DNA of 64,000 nucleotides from NCBI GenBank assembly GCA_963576735.1, contig OY755174.1, positions 8,990,001 to 9,054,000 of the forward strand. The letters are read 5' to 3'. The translations under genes were made by a program, and so were the position numbers. The stretch is from Bedellia somnulentella. Lineage: Eukaryota; Arthropoda; Insecta; Lepidoptera; Bedelliidae. How positions within the stretch are numbered: the stretch's first letter is position 1; each line of letters opens with the position of its first letter. Under the pieces are notes generated by a model. The model made no database searches and had not been told where the DNA came from. It saw nothing but the letters and a program-made list of their open reading frames with translations. This document shows, one piece after another, positions 44,106 to 56,691 of this stretch.

Positions 44106-44613
44106 TTATTAATTAAAAACATTAATGAATATTATATTAAGACATTTCAATACATAAATAAATTAGATAGATAGATAAATAACTCGTTTATTTATGTTAA
44201 CATAACACCACATACAATATGAAAAACAATACATAAAGTGAAAAAAAAAACAATATTTTTAAACTTAAAATTAGTGCTATGGCTTAAAATTAGCCTGTAT
44301 GATGTAAAATTATTTCCCTTATAATGGTTAATTTTTATTTACTGGCAATACTAGTATCGATGACAGTGACGCCCTTACCGGCCAAGAAAAGATTGTGGAT
44401 CTTGTAGCGCCTCGATAGCGCCAATGAAATAAAAAGTGTCCACAGAACAGCACAGACCAAATAGAACTGACTGGTTCTGGTTTGTAGATTCCAATTGTTA
44501 GAAACAAGTTGGAATTTTGCTACAATAAAAAATATTATTTATTGTCTCTCATCTGCAAATTTTGGCAACTAATAAATATTTCGGCAATGTAAAGTGAAGG
44601 CATTCAAATAATT

Positions 44614-47454
44614 ATGGGTGCACCAGCCTTGCAGATTAAATTATCCAAGTTAACCTTTAATATTTTTCAAAATATACTTTCGAAGAGCCAATTTTCTGTC
44701 ACAAAATCACGATTTGCTATGAGTTTAATTGATGTAAGTTTAAATATATTCTTATGATACTTTTGAGTCTTTAGACTCTCCAACTTTTGATCGAATATAG
44801 ACGTAACCTTACTTAACATGGTCCCCGTAATAAAACTAAATATGTTGCAACAAACGTATTAGGTGATAATACTCAATTGTTCTTTATCCGTAGTTTTTCT
44901 CAAACTATGTATGGTTTCATTAATGGAGAAAGTATTTCAATTAGTATATATTCAAAATCGTATCAATTGTGAAACCAGTTATTACAAAATATTACGCGAC
45001 TATTAAACTAATGCAGTTGTTTTGTAGATCTACTCAAAATTTTAGCTCATATCGTTTTATTGGTGTACTATAAATGGTGACACATTCAAGCCATTCATTT
45101 TTTCTATGCCCGAGGCTCTAAGCAGTGTATTGTTTCTGATGAACTGATTGATAATTCTGATTCAGTTAAACAGTCAAATAACCTTTTTTACATTTCGCGC
45201 CTGTTTTGTATAGTTATTGTAGCTTTTTGTCTTTTTCTCAAATTTATGTGTGATGTTACTTTCAGAAACGTAAATTCTCACCTTTCCTGCCAACGTATGA
45301 TATGACATTCATGTGTTTTCCTCCCTTACCTTATATACCTTATGGTGTATTTCGGGAACATGCAGGAGAGGTAAGTTGCATTGAGCATTTGAGCATTCCC
45401 GTTATTGACCCGGTGAACAATACCACCCTAACGATACCCGTCATTGCTTAGGTACAGCTGTGGAGTTATGCCTATCTGCCTCCATACAGCTTCAATATTT
45501 TTACATTTATATAAACAACTACGACTATGCGGTGTAGTGTCGGCTTAGAATAGCACTACCCCATTTCTTCCGGTGGGTGCACGTAGGAGGCGACTAACGG
45601 TATTAGGGCTTTTAAGGGATTTTTGGGCGATGCGGTTGGAGACCCATCACCAACAACCTTTAATTTTAGTTAATTTATTTCGGGAACATGCAGGAGAGAT
45701 AAGTTGCATGGAGCATTTGAAAAACTGTTTTCTATTTATAATTTAAATCTTTTTGTTCATGAAAACCTCATGTGGGGATTATTACTAATAAATAAAGAAT
45801 AAATAAAGGAAAGAAAAATTTCGACACAGGCGGGATTCGAACCCGCGACCTCGGGTATACGCCCCCGTCGCTCTTGCCAATTGAGCTACCGTGTCAATGG
45901 CTGCCAGCGCGAAATTCTTCTATCCTTTATTTATTTTACACGTTTTAGTAGTGTTTTGCGTTTCCTACCTCCGAATTTTTTACTAATTCAGAAGGCCACT
46001 TGTCTATCTTTTCAGATAGAATGCAAATGTTGAAAACGCCTCACTATCACATAATTTAAATCTTTTTGTTCATGAAAACCTCATGTGGGGATTATTACTA
46101 ATAAATAAAGAATAAATAAAGGAAAGAAAAATTTCGACACAGGCGGGATTCGAACCCGCGCGACCTCGGGTATACGCCCCCGTCGCTCTTGCCAATTGAG
46201 CTACCGTGTCAATGGCTGCCAGCGCGAAATTCTTCTATCCTTTATTTATTTTACACGTTTTAGTAGTGTTTTGCGTTTCCTACCTCCGAATTTTTTACTA
46301 ATTCGGAAGGCCACTTGTCTATCTTTTCAGATAGAATGCAAATGTTGAAAACGCCTAACTATAACATAATTTAAATTTTTTTGTTCATGAAAACCTCATG
46401 TGGGGATTATTACTAATAAATAAAGGAAAGAAAAATTCGACACAGGCGGGATTCGAACCCGCGACCTCGGGTATACGCCCCCGTCGCTCTTGCCAATTGA
46501 GCTACCGTGTCAATGGCTGCCAGCGCGAAATTCTTCTATCCTTTATTTATTTTACACGTTTTAGTAGTGTTTTGCGTTTCCTACCTCCGAATTTTTTACT
46601 AATTCGTAAGGCCACTTGTCTATCTTTTCAGATAGAATGCAAATGTTGAAAACGCCTAACTATCACATAAATTAAATTTTTTTTGTTCATGAAAACCTCA
46701 TGTGGGGATTATTACTAATAAATAAAGAATAAATAAAGGAAAGAAAAATTTCGACACAGGCGGGATTCGAACCCGCGACCTCGGGTATACGCCCCCGTCG
46801 CTCTTGCCAATTGAGCTACCGTGTCAATGGCTGCCAGCGCAAAATTCTTCTATCCTTTATTTATTTTACACGTTTTAGTAGTGTTTTGCGTTTCCTACCT
46901 CCGAATTTTTTACTAATTCGGAAGGCCACTTGTCTATCTTTTCAGTTAGAATGCAAATGTTGAAATCGCCTAACTATCACATAATTTAAATTTTTTTTGC
47001 TCATGAAAACCTTATGTGGGGATTATTACTAGTAAATAAAGGATAAATAAAGGAAAGAAAAATTTCGACACAGGCGGGATTCGAACCCGCGACCTCGGGT
47101 ATACGCCCCCGTCGCTCTTGCCAATTGAGCTACCGTGTCAATGGCTGCCAGCGCGAAATTCTTCTATCCTTTATTTATTTTACACGTTTTAGTAGTGTTT
47201 TGCGTTTCCTACCTCCGAATTTTTTACTAATTCTATTTAGTATATATATATACATAAATTGTGCGAAGTAGGGAATTATTGTTAACATTGTCAGTTTAAA
47301 TTTAATATTTCCGCAGGTACTTGGACCTCGTGCCAGCAAATTCGGACCTTACTGCAATCCTGAGTATTTTGCTTACCATAACATGTCCTTTTTTGATTTA
47401 ACCTATCATCTGCAAGGATATCGATTACCAGTCCCAGATTCTAAAAGAAAATGA
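44614..47454 (+). CDS. NDUFV3: NDUFV3-like mitochondrial complex I subunit, three exons
   Basis: Exon 1 is 44614-44733 (40 codons, MGAPALQIKLSKLTFNIFQ start, donor GAT|gtaagt). Exon 2 is 45266-45370 after ttactttcag (35 codons, donor GAGAG|gtaagt). Exon 3 is 47317-47454 after atttccgcag (45 codons plus TGA). All junctions are phase 0, giving 120 aa. The N-terminus is basic and free of acidic residues for about 39 positions, as expected for a mitochondrial presequence. The C-terminal pattern GPRASKFGPYCNPEYFAYH, then SFFDL, then YRLPVPDS fits the conserved end of the small flavoprotein subunit NDUFV3 (10-kDa subunit) of NADH:ubiquinone oxidoreductase. The family role is known; that this copy is the functional housekeeping gene rather than a diverged paralogue is not shown. 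ATTAAA and AATAAA words follow at 47461 and 47602. Intron 2 holds the SINE-C array. Confidence 0.68.
45348..45720. repeat. 45-bp duplication of the exon 2 donor flanking an insert with SINE-A
   Basis: 45348-45392 (the last 23 bases of exon 2, the donor and the intron start) recurs at 45676-45720 with 43 of 45 identities. In the second copy the donor is gagag|ataagt, so GT is lost. The 283 bp between include cccgttattgacccggtga (also at 41522) and a SINE-A copy at 45530-45668. Confidence 0.9.
45741..47234 (-). repeat. SINE-C tandem array: five units, each with a tRNA-like head
   Basis: Units start near 45741, 46055, 46370, 46671 and 46985 (period 301-315 bp; the last is truncated). Each carries on the minus strand a tRNA-like segment: 45823-45896, 46135-46211, 46438-46512, 46752-46826, 47066-47140. 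Box A (tagctcaattgg) and box B (ggttcgaatcc) are intact. The acceptor stem (7 bp with one G-T pair), D stem and T stem pair. The anticodon arm does not: only four pairs form and the loop has no T at the expected position, so a functional tRNA is unlikely. Unit 2 has an extra cg in the T arm. The plus-strand ORF reading AGFEPATSG here is a translation of this segment. Confidence 0.85.
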
Positions 47455-49559
47455 AATTTAATTAAAATGTGCTCGTAAGAGTTTTATATTGTCATTGATT
47501 TCGTCCGAAATTCAAAATAACCCAAGCATTTGACGTAGTGGTTTTTATTTATATTCGACCCTTACATATCACCACCGAAATACCGCATTGCACGTATTAG
47601 GAATAAAACTGCCTCTATTGTTAATGATAATGATTCATTAGTCACTAGTTGACTCGTGCAACTTGGTTTGCGTAATATAAGGCCTAGTTTCTGTAGTTCA
47701 GTCGTGACTGAGTACCAAACACCTAATCATCCAAAAAATTTACCCCCATACCAATTTACATACTGCTAAGTCCAGAATTGACAAAATACATATAAAATAC
47801 AAACCTCAATTTTACTCCTTTAGGGGATGAATTCTTAAAATTACTTTTTCTATGCGTATTTATATCTTAAAAAGAACCACTACACTAAATTTAAAGTTTT
47901 GAGGTACAGAAATGATACAATTTTCATACAAACAACATTACGATTAAACCATTTCTCAAGGGATATTCGGAAAATCCTTTCTAAGTACCAAACTGCACAA
48001 GAAACCCACAAAAAAAACCTACGTCTTGTGGAGTCAGCTACTCATGCTACTGTTTTTTTTTGTATTAAACTATATAATATATTATACAAAGGAGGACAAA
48101 TAAATCTACAAAACTACACGCAAAATACAATCTGTGACCGCATAATGGACTTTAACACACTTTAACGCGGTGTCGTAGGAAACACTCACTTATTATATTG
48201 CTAGTTTTTAAGTGCATCCACAAGCGTTCTTTTGAGAGCAGAAAACTATAATAGAACAGGTAGCAGAACAATTAAAATCAAACGATAAACGAACAGAAAT
48301 AAACAGAAAATTAATAGGAAAATGTACAGCTACGTTTGTCAGAAGCTTAGAATCACGCGAGAAGTTTGATGAGATGATGGGAATAATAGCAATGATTAGA
48401 GAGAGTAACGACAGGAATAGAAAACAATAAATATATAAATTAAATCAGACCACAGTGATTGCAATCAATACGCATAATTTATGCTTTACGATACCAAACA
48501 CCGATAGATACATATAATTACATACTATTATATTGTACCTATGGCTTTTATCGGCATCTATAGTTTAACTTATCATTTGTATGTAAATTTTGTGTGGCAA
48601 AGTAATTATCTAATATTTTGACAAACCAATATACAACCGCACGCTATTCGCACTAGTGCGGCACGCGTGCAGATTGTTAACTACAATTTCCCTCTTCATG
48701 TTCTTTTGTTTCGTTTTTTACAATTTACCTACTTATTAGTGTCATTCATTTCTTATATTATGTTTTAAAAGAACTGCACACTATCGTTTTTTGTAATCGG
48801 AAACATACTTTATTATTATCATTCTAGACAATTTCAATTGCTGCTTTAATTAAATAGTACTTATTTTATGTTTTGTGTAGACCATTTTGATCATTCTATT
48901 ATCAATTGTTTTATTCAGTTTTCATTGTGATCTTACTTTTATGGCATGAAATAATACACAAATTAATTATCATTGGCAATATAACTGAGTTTGCATCATT
49001 ATTTTGTTTGTATAACATCACCATTAGTTCGTAAAGATGAGTATCTTTTTCTCATAAATATTTCATGATTTATTATTTCCTTTATTAAAAGATCGTTTTT
49101 ATTCCAATGAAAATTAAATAAAGAATCTTGGAAACAATACATTACAATGTCTGCTAATTGCTTTTATTAATACGGAAAAATGCGATATGATGTCCAAACT
49201 CTGCATTACTGTGGTTAATTAGCTGCTGCAAATTAATTTGTTCAGCAATCAGACGAAGCAGATTTTTAATTTTTGTATAACTGTTTTGTCGGTTTGAAAT
49301 AAAATCATCCAATTTTTCATAAGGATTCCCAGGATGGAATCAGAGGTATCTTTGGCCCTTTTATATTATTTAAACGATGCGGTTTATCATACAATATGCT
49401 ACTGTTTTGTCACCGAAATTACTTTTACTCATGGCGAAAATTGAGAATGACGACCATGAATATGCAAATAACATTACTATGCGTATATATACAGCCGAAT
49501 TATTAAAAAAAATAGGAAAATTCTTCATACGGTAAAAAAGATAAAATTTCACGACATTA
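47455..49559. other. No complete gene; short coding-like remnant at 47899-48430
   Basis: The 88-codon frame at 47899-48165 and a second frame ending at about 48430 (QVAEQLKSNDKRTEINRKL, later SREKFDEMMGIIAMIRES) look protein-like but have no splice sites and no recognised family. A retroelement origin is the likeliest explanation. The rest is AT-rich. Confidence 0.35.
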
Positions 49560-49697
49560 CGCCCGATTTCTGAATTGAGTATTCCAGCTGAGAACAACTT
49601 AAGTATCGTTCTGTCGCATTGAAATCTTAACAACTGAATGAGACAAAACGATACTTAAGTCGTTCTCAGCTTGAATACTCAATTCAGAAATCGGGCG
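49560..49697. mobile_element. 138-bp palindromic MITE with TTA target duplication
   Basis: The arms CGCCCGATTTCTGAATTGAG ... are inverted over about 60 bp on each side, with short mismatches. TTA flanks it at 49557-49559 and 49698-49700, the PIF/Harbinger-type duplication. Confidence 0.85.
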
Positions 49698-49775
49698 TTA
49701 CTGTCAGAGGCTGGCTGTTATTTGGGCATGAAATTTGCTTGTCCGGTCCGTTCCCACCACAGCATTTATATGACT

Positions 49776-50414
49776 ACTAGCTGACCCCACAGACTTCGTA
49801 CTGTCAAAAGTGTAGACTTTCACGTCGTCAAACTGAAATATTTAACTGACCTGTTGAGGGTCTCGTGTAAATTTTGTTACGGAGTAATTTAACAATTGTA
49901 TTATCTTCTAAGATGTTTATTTAAATTAAGTGATGTCAAGGACAATTTTGTTTTTCAATTAAATACTCTCAATTAACAACATATTTATTTGGATAAAGAT
50001 TAATATTATGTTGATAAAACATTATGGCAGTTATGCATTAAATTCGACCAAATTTATTTACCATAAAAATGGTTGTAGTAAGTGAAACTTAAAAGTTAGA
50101 CATATACTGTCGCGGGCATTTTTTTAGATCATTTAAAGAGAAATAATTCTTTAATACATTTTTTTTGGGTAACTTAAACCGTTTACGCAGCGCACACAAC
50201 AGAAGCCTTAGTATGAATATTTATCCCTGTTTTTGCAACATTATTCGCTGATAGTTTGCTCCTGTTGGTCGCAGCCTGATGATATATAGCCTAAAACCTT
50301 CCTCAATAAATGGACTATCCAACACAAAAATAATTTTTCAATTTGATTGGGTAGTTCCTGAGATCCTAGTGTTCAAACAAACAAACTCTTCAGCTTTATA
50401 ATATTAGTATAGAT
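49776..50414 (+). repeat. Interspersed repeat 'actagctgacccc ... aatattagtatagatt'
   Basis: It starts actagctgaccccacagact, and near the end has gggtagttcctgagatccta, then ttataatattagtatagatt. It belongs to the group of the unit at 34173-34439. Confidence 0.65.
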
Positions 50415-52560
50415 TATGTTGTTTTCTTTCCCTTGCATGTTGTTTGTATGTATAATATAACATATCGTCGAAAATATTATATTGTTCTTATACATGTGGG
50501 ATTATCCTATATCATAAGTCATTGTTAAGCCACGTCGAGTCTAACTTGATCGGTGTATTATAATACTAATAAATAATATAATGTAATTTGCATATGTGAA
50601 ATCATAAAACTACTCAGGCATACAATCGTATATATTTCTCATAAGCGGAAATCGGAAATGAGGCGCAGCCATTCAATGATTTAAAGATAAACAGTTCCCT
50701 GTTGGTCGGCGGGCACACCCCGGTCACACCCATCGTTTATGGGTAATAGCAATATCTCATTTGGAAAGTGGTATATTGAAAAGACAGGTTAAGTCGAAAG
50801 AACTTCCTCAGATACACACATACATATACTCACGCCGTTAATTCTTATTGGGGTAGGCAGAGAATATCGAAAATTAACTTTATGTTTTTAAAATATGTAT
50901 TCATTAGAAAATAACATTTGTCTTTTTTTTATATTTTCTGACTTTTTATTCTGAGTTAATATTTTAGTATCACAAACTTGTTGGTCGTCCGTTAAGTCAA
51001 ATCAGCAAGGCCAAAAAAGAATTAGCTATTTTCACGGGTTTTCTTGTATCAAGCAAAGGCCAATGGCAAAATTTGTATGGTTAATGTAATAGGTGAACGT
51101 TTTTTTTGGGTAGTTTAGCAAAAGTGAAATGGAACCCCTCAGTACGGTAAATGTGCAAGGAGTGATTCATGACAAATTACAGTGAATGAAACGGAGCAGC
51201 AAAATTTTGTAGTTGCGTCCGAAAGGGATGTGTAGCTTCTCCGTGGCTCTTCATCTATACTTATAATAAATCTGTAGAGAGGGCAATTCTGTACATGAAA
51301 TATATTTACAAAATAAGTATTAGGTGGTGACTAGGGATCGATACTGATGCCAAAATTGCAATCACTAAAATTTTTGTCTGTCTGTCTTTCTGTCTGTCTG
51401 TCTGTCTGTCGGTATTGGTTTAACCATAAAGTTACATAGAAATCATGTATGACGGAAATATTCTAAATAAAATTGTCTCAAAATTATTCCGCAACAGCAT
51501 ATATCTATATTTTATGGTTGACTCACAATAACACGTGATAGCTTAGCAGTTCGAAGCATTCTGATTATATTTGTTTATTCTTACGTTTATAATACTCTCA
51601 CTCATCTCTTATTTAAAAAAGTTAACATTATTACCTATTCAATAAAAAAAGAATCATAGAAATCGGTATAGAAACACCAAAGTTATACAATAAAAAAACC
51701 AACACCAAGACCAACACCAAATCCTTACTAATTTGCACATAATATGCTAGATGGCGCCAGTAGTTTCATCCTACATTGTTTCTTTTTTAGATTGTTTTAA
51801 ATATTTCATAGCGTTTTACTGAACTTCAACTCTACCAACTCAACCTGAAAATTAGCTTATTTTCAGATATACAGAACCATTAATAAAAGCGCTTTCAAAA
51901 TCACAAAGTTACAATATTCAGAAGTGCTACAAATTGTAATCAAGGCAAGGCGCTAAATTTCATAAATCTTGAGCAGTGATTGAAGAAACCTCAGATATTT
52001 TTAAAACTACGCTACCCGTGCGGAGCTGGGCCGATCCACTAGTTTGTTCATAAATGACTGTTTGACAGAGTTGCGTTAAGGGCCTCCCCGCATTTTGCAG
52101 CTATTGCGCTCACTCTTACGTCAAATTTACTGAGAGTGACAGGGACGGAAAAAACGCGCGCGCAGGATAAATGTAGTTTATTTAGTTTTATTGAATAACT
52201 ATAATGTTTAAATGAAAAGTTAAACATCAAAGTTACATATCTTAAAGCTACGCGTATATAGACACATAATGAGTTCACATGTATGTTATGCCAGTGGAGC
52301 CTATACGGTTTTTATGAAAACAAAGCATGTTCCAATTAAATTTTTTTCATCATATTTTTAACAAATTATTAAAATGTTAAACATCAAATTTTAACACCAT
52401 GAACTAATCTCAATTCAATTTTTCTTCAATGGCCTTTGACCGTGTTTTAACACATGAACTAATCTCCAACATATATTTTATTCATGTCATATCAATATCA
52501 TCAAATCAGACTTTATGGAATTTCCAAACAATCAATATCAACCTATTTTTCCGGGGACGC
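50415..52560. other. No gene; repeat scraps and a (TCTG)n tract
   Basis: 50818-50870 is a LINE tail in minus orientation. 51255-51530 looks like another interspersed repeat with (TCTG)n at about 51377-51410. 52040-52175 is GC-richer (gcctccccgcattttgcag) and resembles a common repeat rather than a gene. Confidence 0.45.
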
Positions 52561-52699
52561 CCTTAAAGTGGTTTACAGACTGAGAATGGGTGCAAGTGTT
52601 ACTTGCACCATCTGTGGAAGGGTTGTACGAGATGATGTATGTTTTATTTGCATCTGATATAAGAATGGTAATAAGTTTGATGTGGTTGAATGTGTGATT

Positions 52700-53300
52700 G
52701 CGGTTGATGGCAATAAACGGAACAAGTGAAAGAGTTTGTATATCTGGAAAGTCTGTTTAGTAGGGATGAAAAGTGGGATGGATATATTGAAAGAAATGTG
52801 TTAAAAGAAATATGATAAATCAAGCAGTAAATAACTGAAGGGCCAATAAGTTAGTGTTGGTAAAGGCCTTTGCATGATGCGGTTCTAGCTCATAAGCTTA
52901 TGTTTTGCAGTAAATGTGAATATTGCAGCACGACCAATATGTGGCAGAAGAAGCATTAGAGCAAAGTTAATTACTAGAGATAAGATAAAAAAGTAGAGGT
53001 ATGTGATATCGAGTGAGAACTAGTGTCCATTGAGAAAGTACAAAAAAAGGAATGTTAGGATTTTTGGGTACATAGAGAGGATGGGTGAAAATTATATATT
53101 AAGCCAATATTACGGTAATTGTGAGGACGTCCCAGGAGGACAAATATAAATCGAATAAATCGTATTAAAAAAATGAGCGTCCGCATTGTGAATATTAAAA
53201 GTATTTATGAATGTAAACTAAACGCAAGAGGTTTGCCAGGATTGTACAAAATGGCCATCGATATTCCCTGACTTCCACAATTTAAGCGAATGCCGTGATT
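52700..53300 (+). pseudogene. LINE 3' remnant, heavily mutated
   Basis: Same family as 15370-16140: ggaacaagtgaaagagtttg, then agaagaagcattagagcaaa, ttgggtacatagagaggatg, and tgccaggattgtacaaaatg before a decayed tail. Frame lost. Confidence 0.7.
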
Positions 53301-54502
53301 ATATTATTGTACTATATATTTGACTTGCAACTCCTACTTAGTATTTTTACTTAAACTTACTAGCATACTTTACGCCTAGGCGCTTCTAGTCTGCAATCAC
53401 ACAGGTTTATGCGTTGAGGTTGCCCTCTTTGCTTAATTATTAAAATAGTTTAAACACAACATTTATTGAATATAAGTTTTCATAACATTTAATATATATC
53501 AAATTTACCCAATAAAACAAACCTTACTTTCTATTGGAGTAAATCTTCACCTTGGTTCGTTTGACTGATATAAAACGAATTCGCGCACTGATAAAGAACT
53601 TTACGGGGGTGGTTCTTACGTAGGTAATGAAAAAGTTAAAAAAAAACTCAAAATTTATTATGATAATTAAATAAAAAGAAGAACTTATTGAGGAAAAAAA
53701 TAGTGCGTTCAATCACGAGACTTCTTGGTGGTTCCGTCAACGAAACTAGATATAAATGCAAAGATGAAAATATATTTTTTAATATAAAGACTAATCTATA
53801 GATTATCGTTGTTATTTTCATATTTTATACTTAAACTAGCTTAACCACAAAACGTTGTTTTGTCATATAAATTTTATTACTAAGAAATTTCTAGTCGATA
53901 AAATAAAAAAATAATTTTAGGGGTGTACAACCCTTATCACTTAGGAGTATAAAAATATTATAAAGTTATAAACCTATTCTCAGACCTACTGAATGTGTAT
54001 GCGAAATTTTATTTTAATCGGTTCAGCTGTTTCGGAGGATTTTGGGGATTTTTATATAGCTATTAGATTTTACACATAGAAAGTGTTAAAGTGAATAACA
54101 AATCTTTCGAATCATCTGCACGACATATTACCAAACAGAAAAATAAGTTTTAAAAATCGTGACAACACGTTTAAAAAACGTGGAATGCAAAGGAATTTAG
54201 ATTTTCATTTAGCAATGATAACAAAAGTAGAATATTTAAGAAGATTGTTTGAGTTTTTAGGTAGGTTAGGTTAGCTGTGTGTAGGCTATAGTAGTAAGTG
54301 TTGAGTAGTAATAGTAAAAATGTAGTTTAGTTCATACTTTTCATGAGATAAAAAGCATAACCCCAAAACAGTAATACGACAAAAAGACGTGATGTGAGTT
54401 GTGTCAGGAAAAACTTTTGAAGCTCAAGACTAAGTAACAATCATTAAAAACTGATTTACACAAATGAAATGGTGCCGGTATCAGAGAGCATATAATAGTC
54501 TA
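53301..54502. other. No gene seen
   Basis: AT-rich. 53980-54060 has the repeat-like word cggttcagctgtttcggagg. Minus ORF at 53524-53712 is low-complexity. Confidence 0.5.
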
Positions 54503-55701
54503 AGATCCCGCTATAAGATGACCTTCACCGGGCTGGTTAATGGATGAAAGATATTTTTTATGAAATAAAATATGTCAATAAATATATTGCGAATGGGTTG
54601 TCTGAAAAAATTATTATTTAGTATTTGTATTTTGTTACAATAAAAAGAATATTTTTTTTTATTTTCGTTTTTTTTTCGTCTGCTGATAATTTTTATTTAC
54701 CTTATTATTTACTAAAAATGTATATACTTTAATATCACATAAAATATATACACACATATCGCACTCTCAGAACGAAAGAGGCTCAAGTCAAAAATAGTGA
54801 TATTGAGTTACAATCATAGAGAGGCATAAAAAAGTATGTTCTAAAACAAAGGTACTTATTGTTATAGGGTCGGAAAATTCGCTATCCTGTTTTTTTAACA
54901 ATTAGTGCCTTTTTTTACTATTTATCTGATTAATTAAGCATACTTTTTTATGTCTCTCTAGGATCGTAACTCAATATCACTATTTTTGAGTTGAGCCTCT
55001 TTCGTTCTGAGAGTGCGATATGTAATTCATTTATAAAAAGAAACATTTAAAAAACATTCTTCTATATTTTAATATTAAGCTACTGCAAAATGACGCGTAG
55101 CATTTACTAGTCTATCGCTATCTTTTTCGTTTTCACCGACAAATAGCATGCGCGCTCTCTTGTTCATTCAACCCACAAACTATACACAGCTGCAATGCTG
55201 TGTCCTCTTCTATCGCATGGGATAGTTTGCTGGGACCTCGCTGTCGCACGTGCTCACTCGCAGCAATATTTATTTTTTTATAATTCGACAACCGCAATTC
55301 AGGACTGATTTTTTGCAGACAACCCTATACCACCGTGTTCGTAATAAAATTATCTTTATTTTTATTTTAGTTTAATTCATTAACCGGACCGGTGCAAGTT
55401 ACTAGTATCGATTTACCTGTTTAAACCTGCCAGTGCCAACCCAAGAGTTGTGACGGGAAATAAATAGACAACCTAACGTTTGTATATTCTATAGGTTTCA
55501 TATTTTCAATTGAAATAGAATTTGTTCATTAACCAAGCCAGTGTAATTGAAAAAAAAAAAATTAATTATTAATTAATCATACTCTGGACTGAAATTTTTC
55601 AGACAACCCATTCGCAATATATTTATTGACATATTTTATTGAATAAAAAATATCTTTCATCCATTAACCAGCCCAGTGAAGGTCGTCTTATAGCGGGATC
55701 C
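54503..55701. mobile_element. 1.2-kb DNA element with about 110-bp TIRs and TA target duplication
   Basis: agatcccgctataagatgac ... gggctggttaatggatgaaag (54503-54612) is inverted at 55595-55701. Flanked by TA on both sides (54501-54502, 55702-55703), as for Tc1/mariner-type insertion. An internal diverged direct copy of the right end lies at about 55300-55420 (gcagacaaccctatacc ... cattaaccggaccgg). No transposase ORF. Confidence 0.75.
54755..55022. mobile_element. 268-bp foldback MITE nested in the 54503-55701 element
   Basis: catatcgcactctcagaacg, continuing aaagaggctcaa and atagtgatattgagttac, is inverted at the other end over about 80 bp. Target duplication not clear. Confidence 0.8.
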
Positions 55702-55702
55702 T

Positions 55703-56691
55703 ATACTATAAGGTACAATTTCAATTTCTTAAAATTTTGTTATGTCGAGAAAAGTTAAAGTCATGCATGCGTAGTCAACGACGTAGAAGAAATATTAGTG
55801 TATAAAGATCGTGGGAGGTTTAAAAAGTTAAGCTCTGCCTACTCCTACGGGATATAGGCGTAACGTGACAGATACTTATTATTAAATCATGATTTATTAT
55901 TAAGTCTTGATTATAATTAAGTCTTGATTATTGCTATATGGAATTGAGAACATACAAAAATAACCAAACATTAAATAAATACATTTTTATAAGCAATAAA
56001 GAAATATAAATGTGTAGAAAGATATGACTTGACGAACCTGCGAAATTTTCAAGTTTGCTGACAAAAGAATTGGAATGAGATATATGCCAATACCGGTCAG
56101 GAAGATTCTTAAATAAAAGAATTTTAGAACTCTTAGCATTATTAACCTTGAACAATGGATATAATATATTAATGGCTACACGCTCTTAAAAAAATACAAG
56201 CAGAGCTTCCTGGTGGTTGGAAAAAAACGTAAGCCTACGAGATTCGTCATGTATGTCTGTCAGTGTGTCACAGGAATTTATTTCGGAATCTATTGAGACC
56301 GCCTGGTGTAAAATTAATAGGTTAGTGCAAATGTGACCCGCTTCAAGGTTAGGATTGAAATTGAGAAACAATATTTTATGAAGGGGGCGGGGGGCTTTCC
56401 ATACATTATTTATAAAATAAAAACACTCAACCAGTACTCTTAAAAATTGCATTTTAAATCGATGATTTGAAAGATAAAAACCCCCAATTATCTTTACTTT
56501 ACTTTTACCACAAACAAAATTGGTGAAATTTTTCTAACCCATAACTTTTTAAATAAGAGAGTAACAAATGTGAATAAAATACATGCTGCTTAATCTCAAT
56601 ACAAACTAACAACAAAAATTATTTGCAACAAAATATTTGTAAAATTGCGAATGTAACTTTGTATTTTTCATACGAATACAATCATTTATGT
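55703..56691. other. No gene seen
   Basis: A SINE-B-like 3' scrap lies at 55828-55872 (ctctgcctactcctacggg). Minus ORFs of 73 and 88 codons (55934-56155, 56186-56452) have no splice or homology support. Confidence 0.45.

Noticed and set aside
45823..45896. A functional tRNA gene (and four copies)
   Set aside because: Box A, box B and three stems are fine, but the anticodon stem has only four pairs and the loop lacks the T before the anticodon. The repeat context also points to a SINE head.
46398..46649. An 83-codon ORF reading TQAGFEPATSG
   Set aside because: It is a translation of the tRNA-like head of a SINE-C unit; such peptides are a known annotation artefact.
45741..47234. A CRISPR-like array
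   Set aside because: The repeats are about 314 bp, contain polymerase III promoters and sit in a eukaryotic intron; there are no short repeats with unique spacers.
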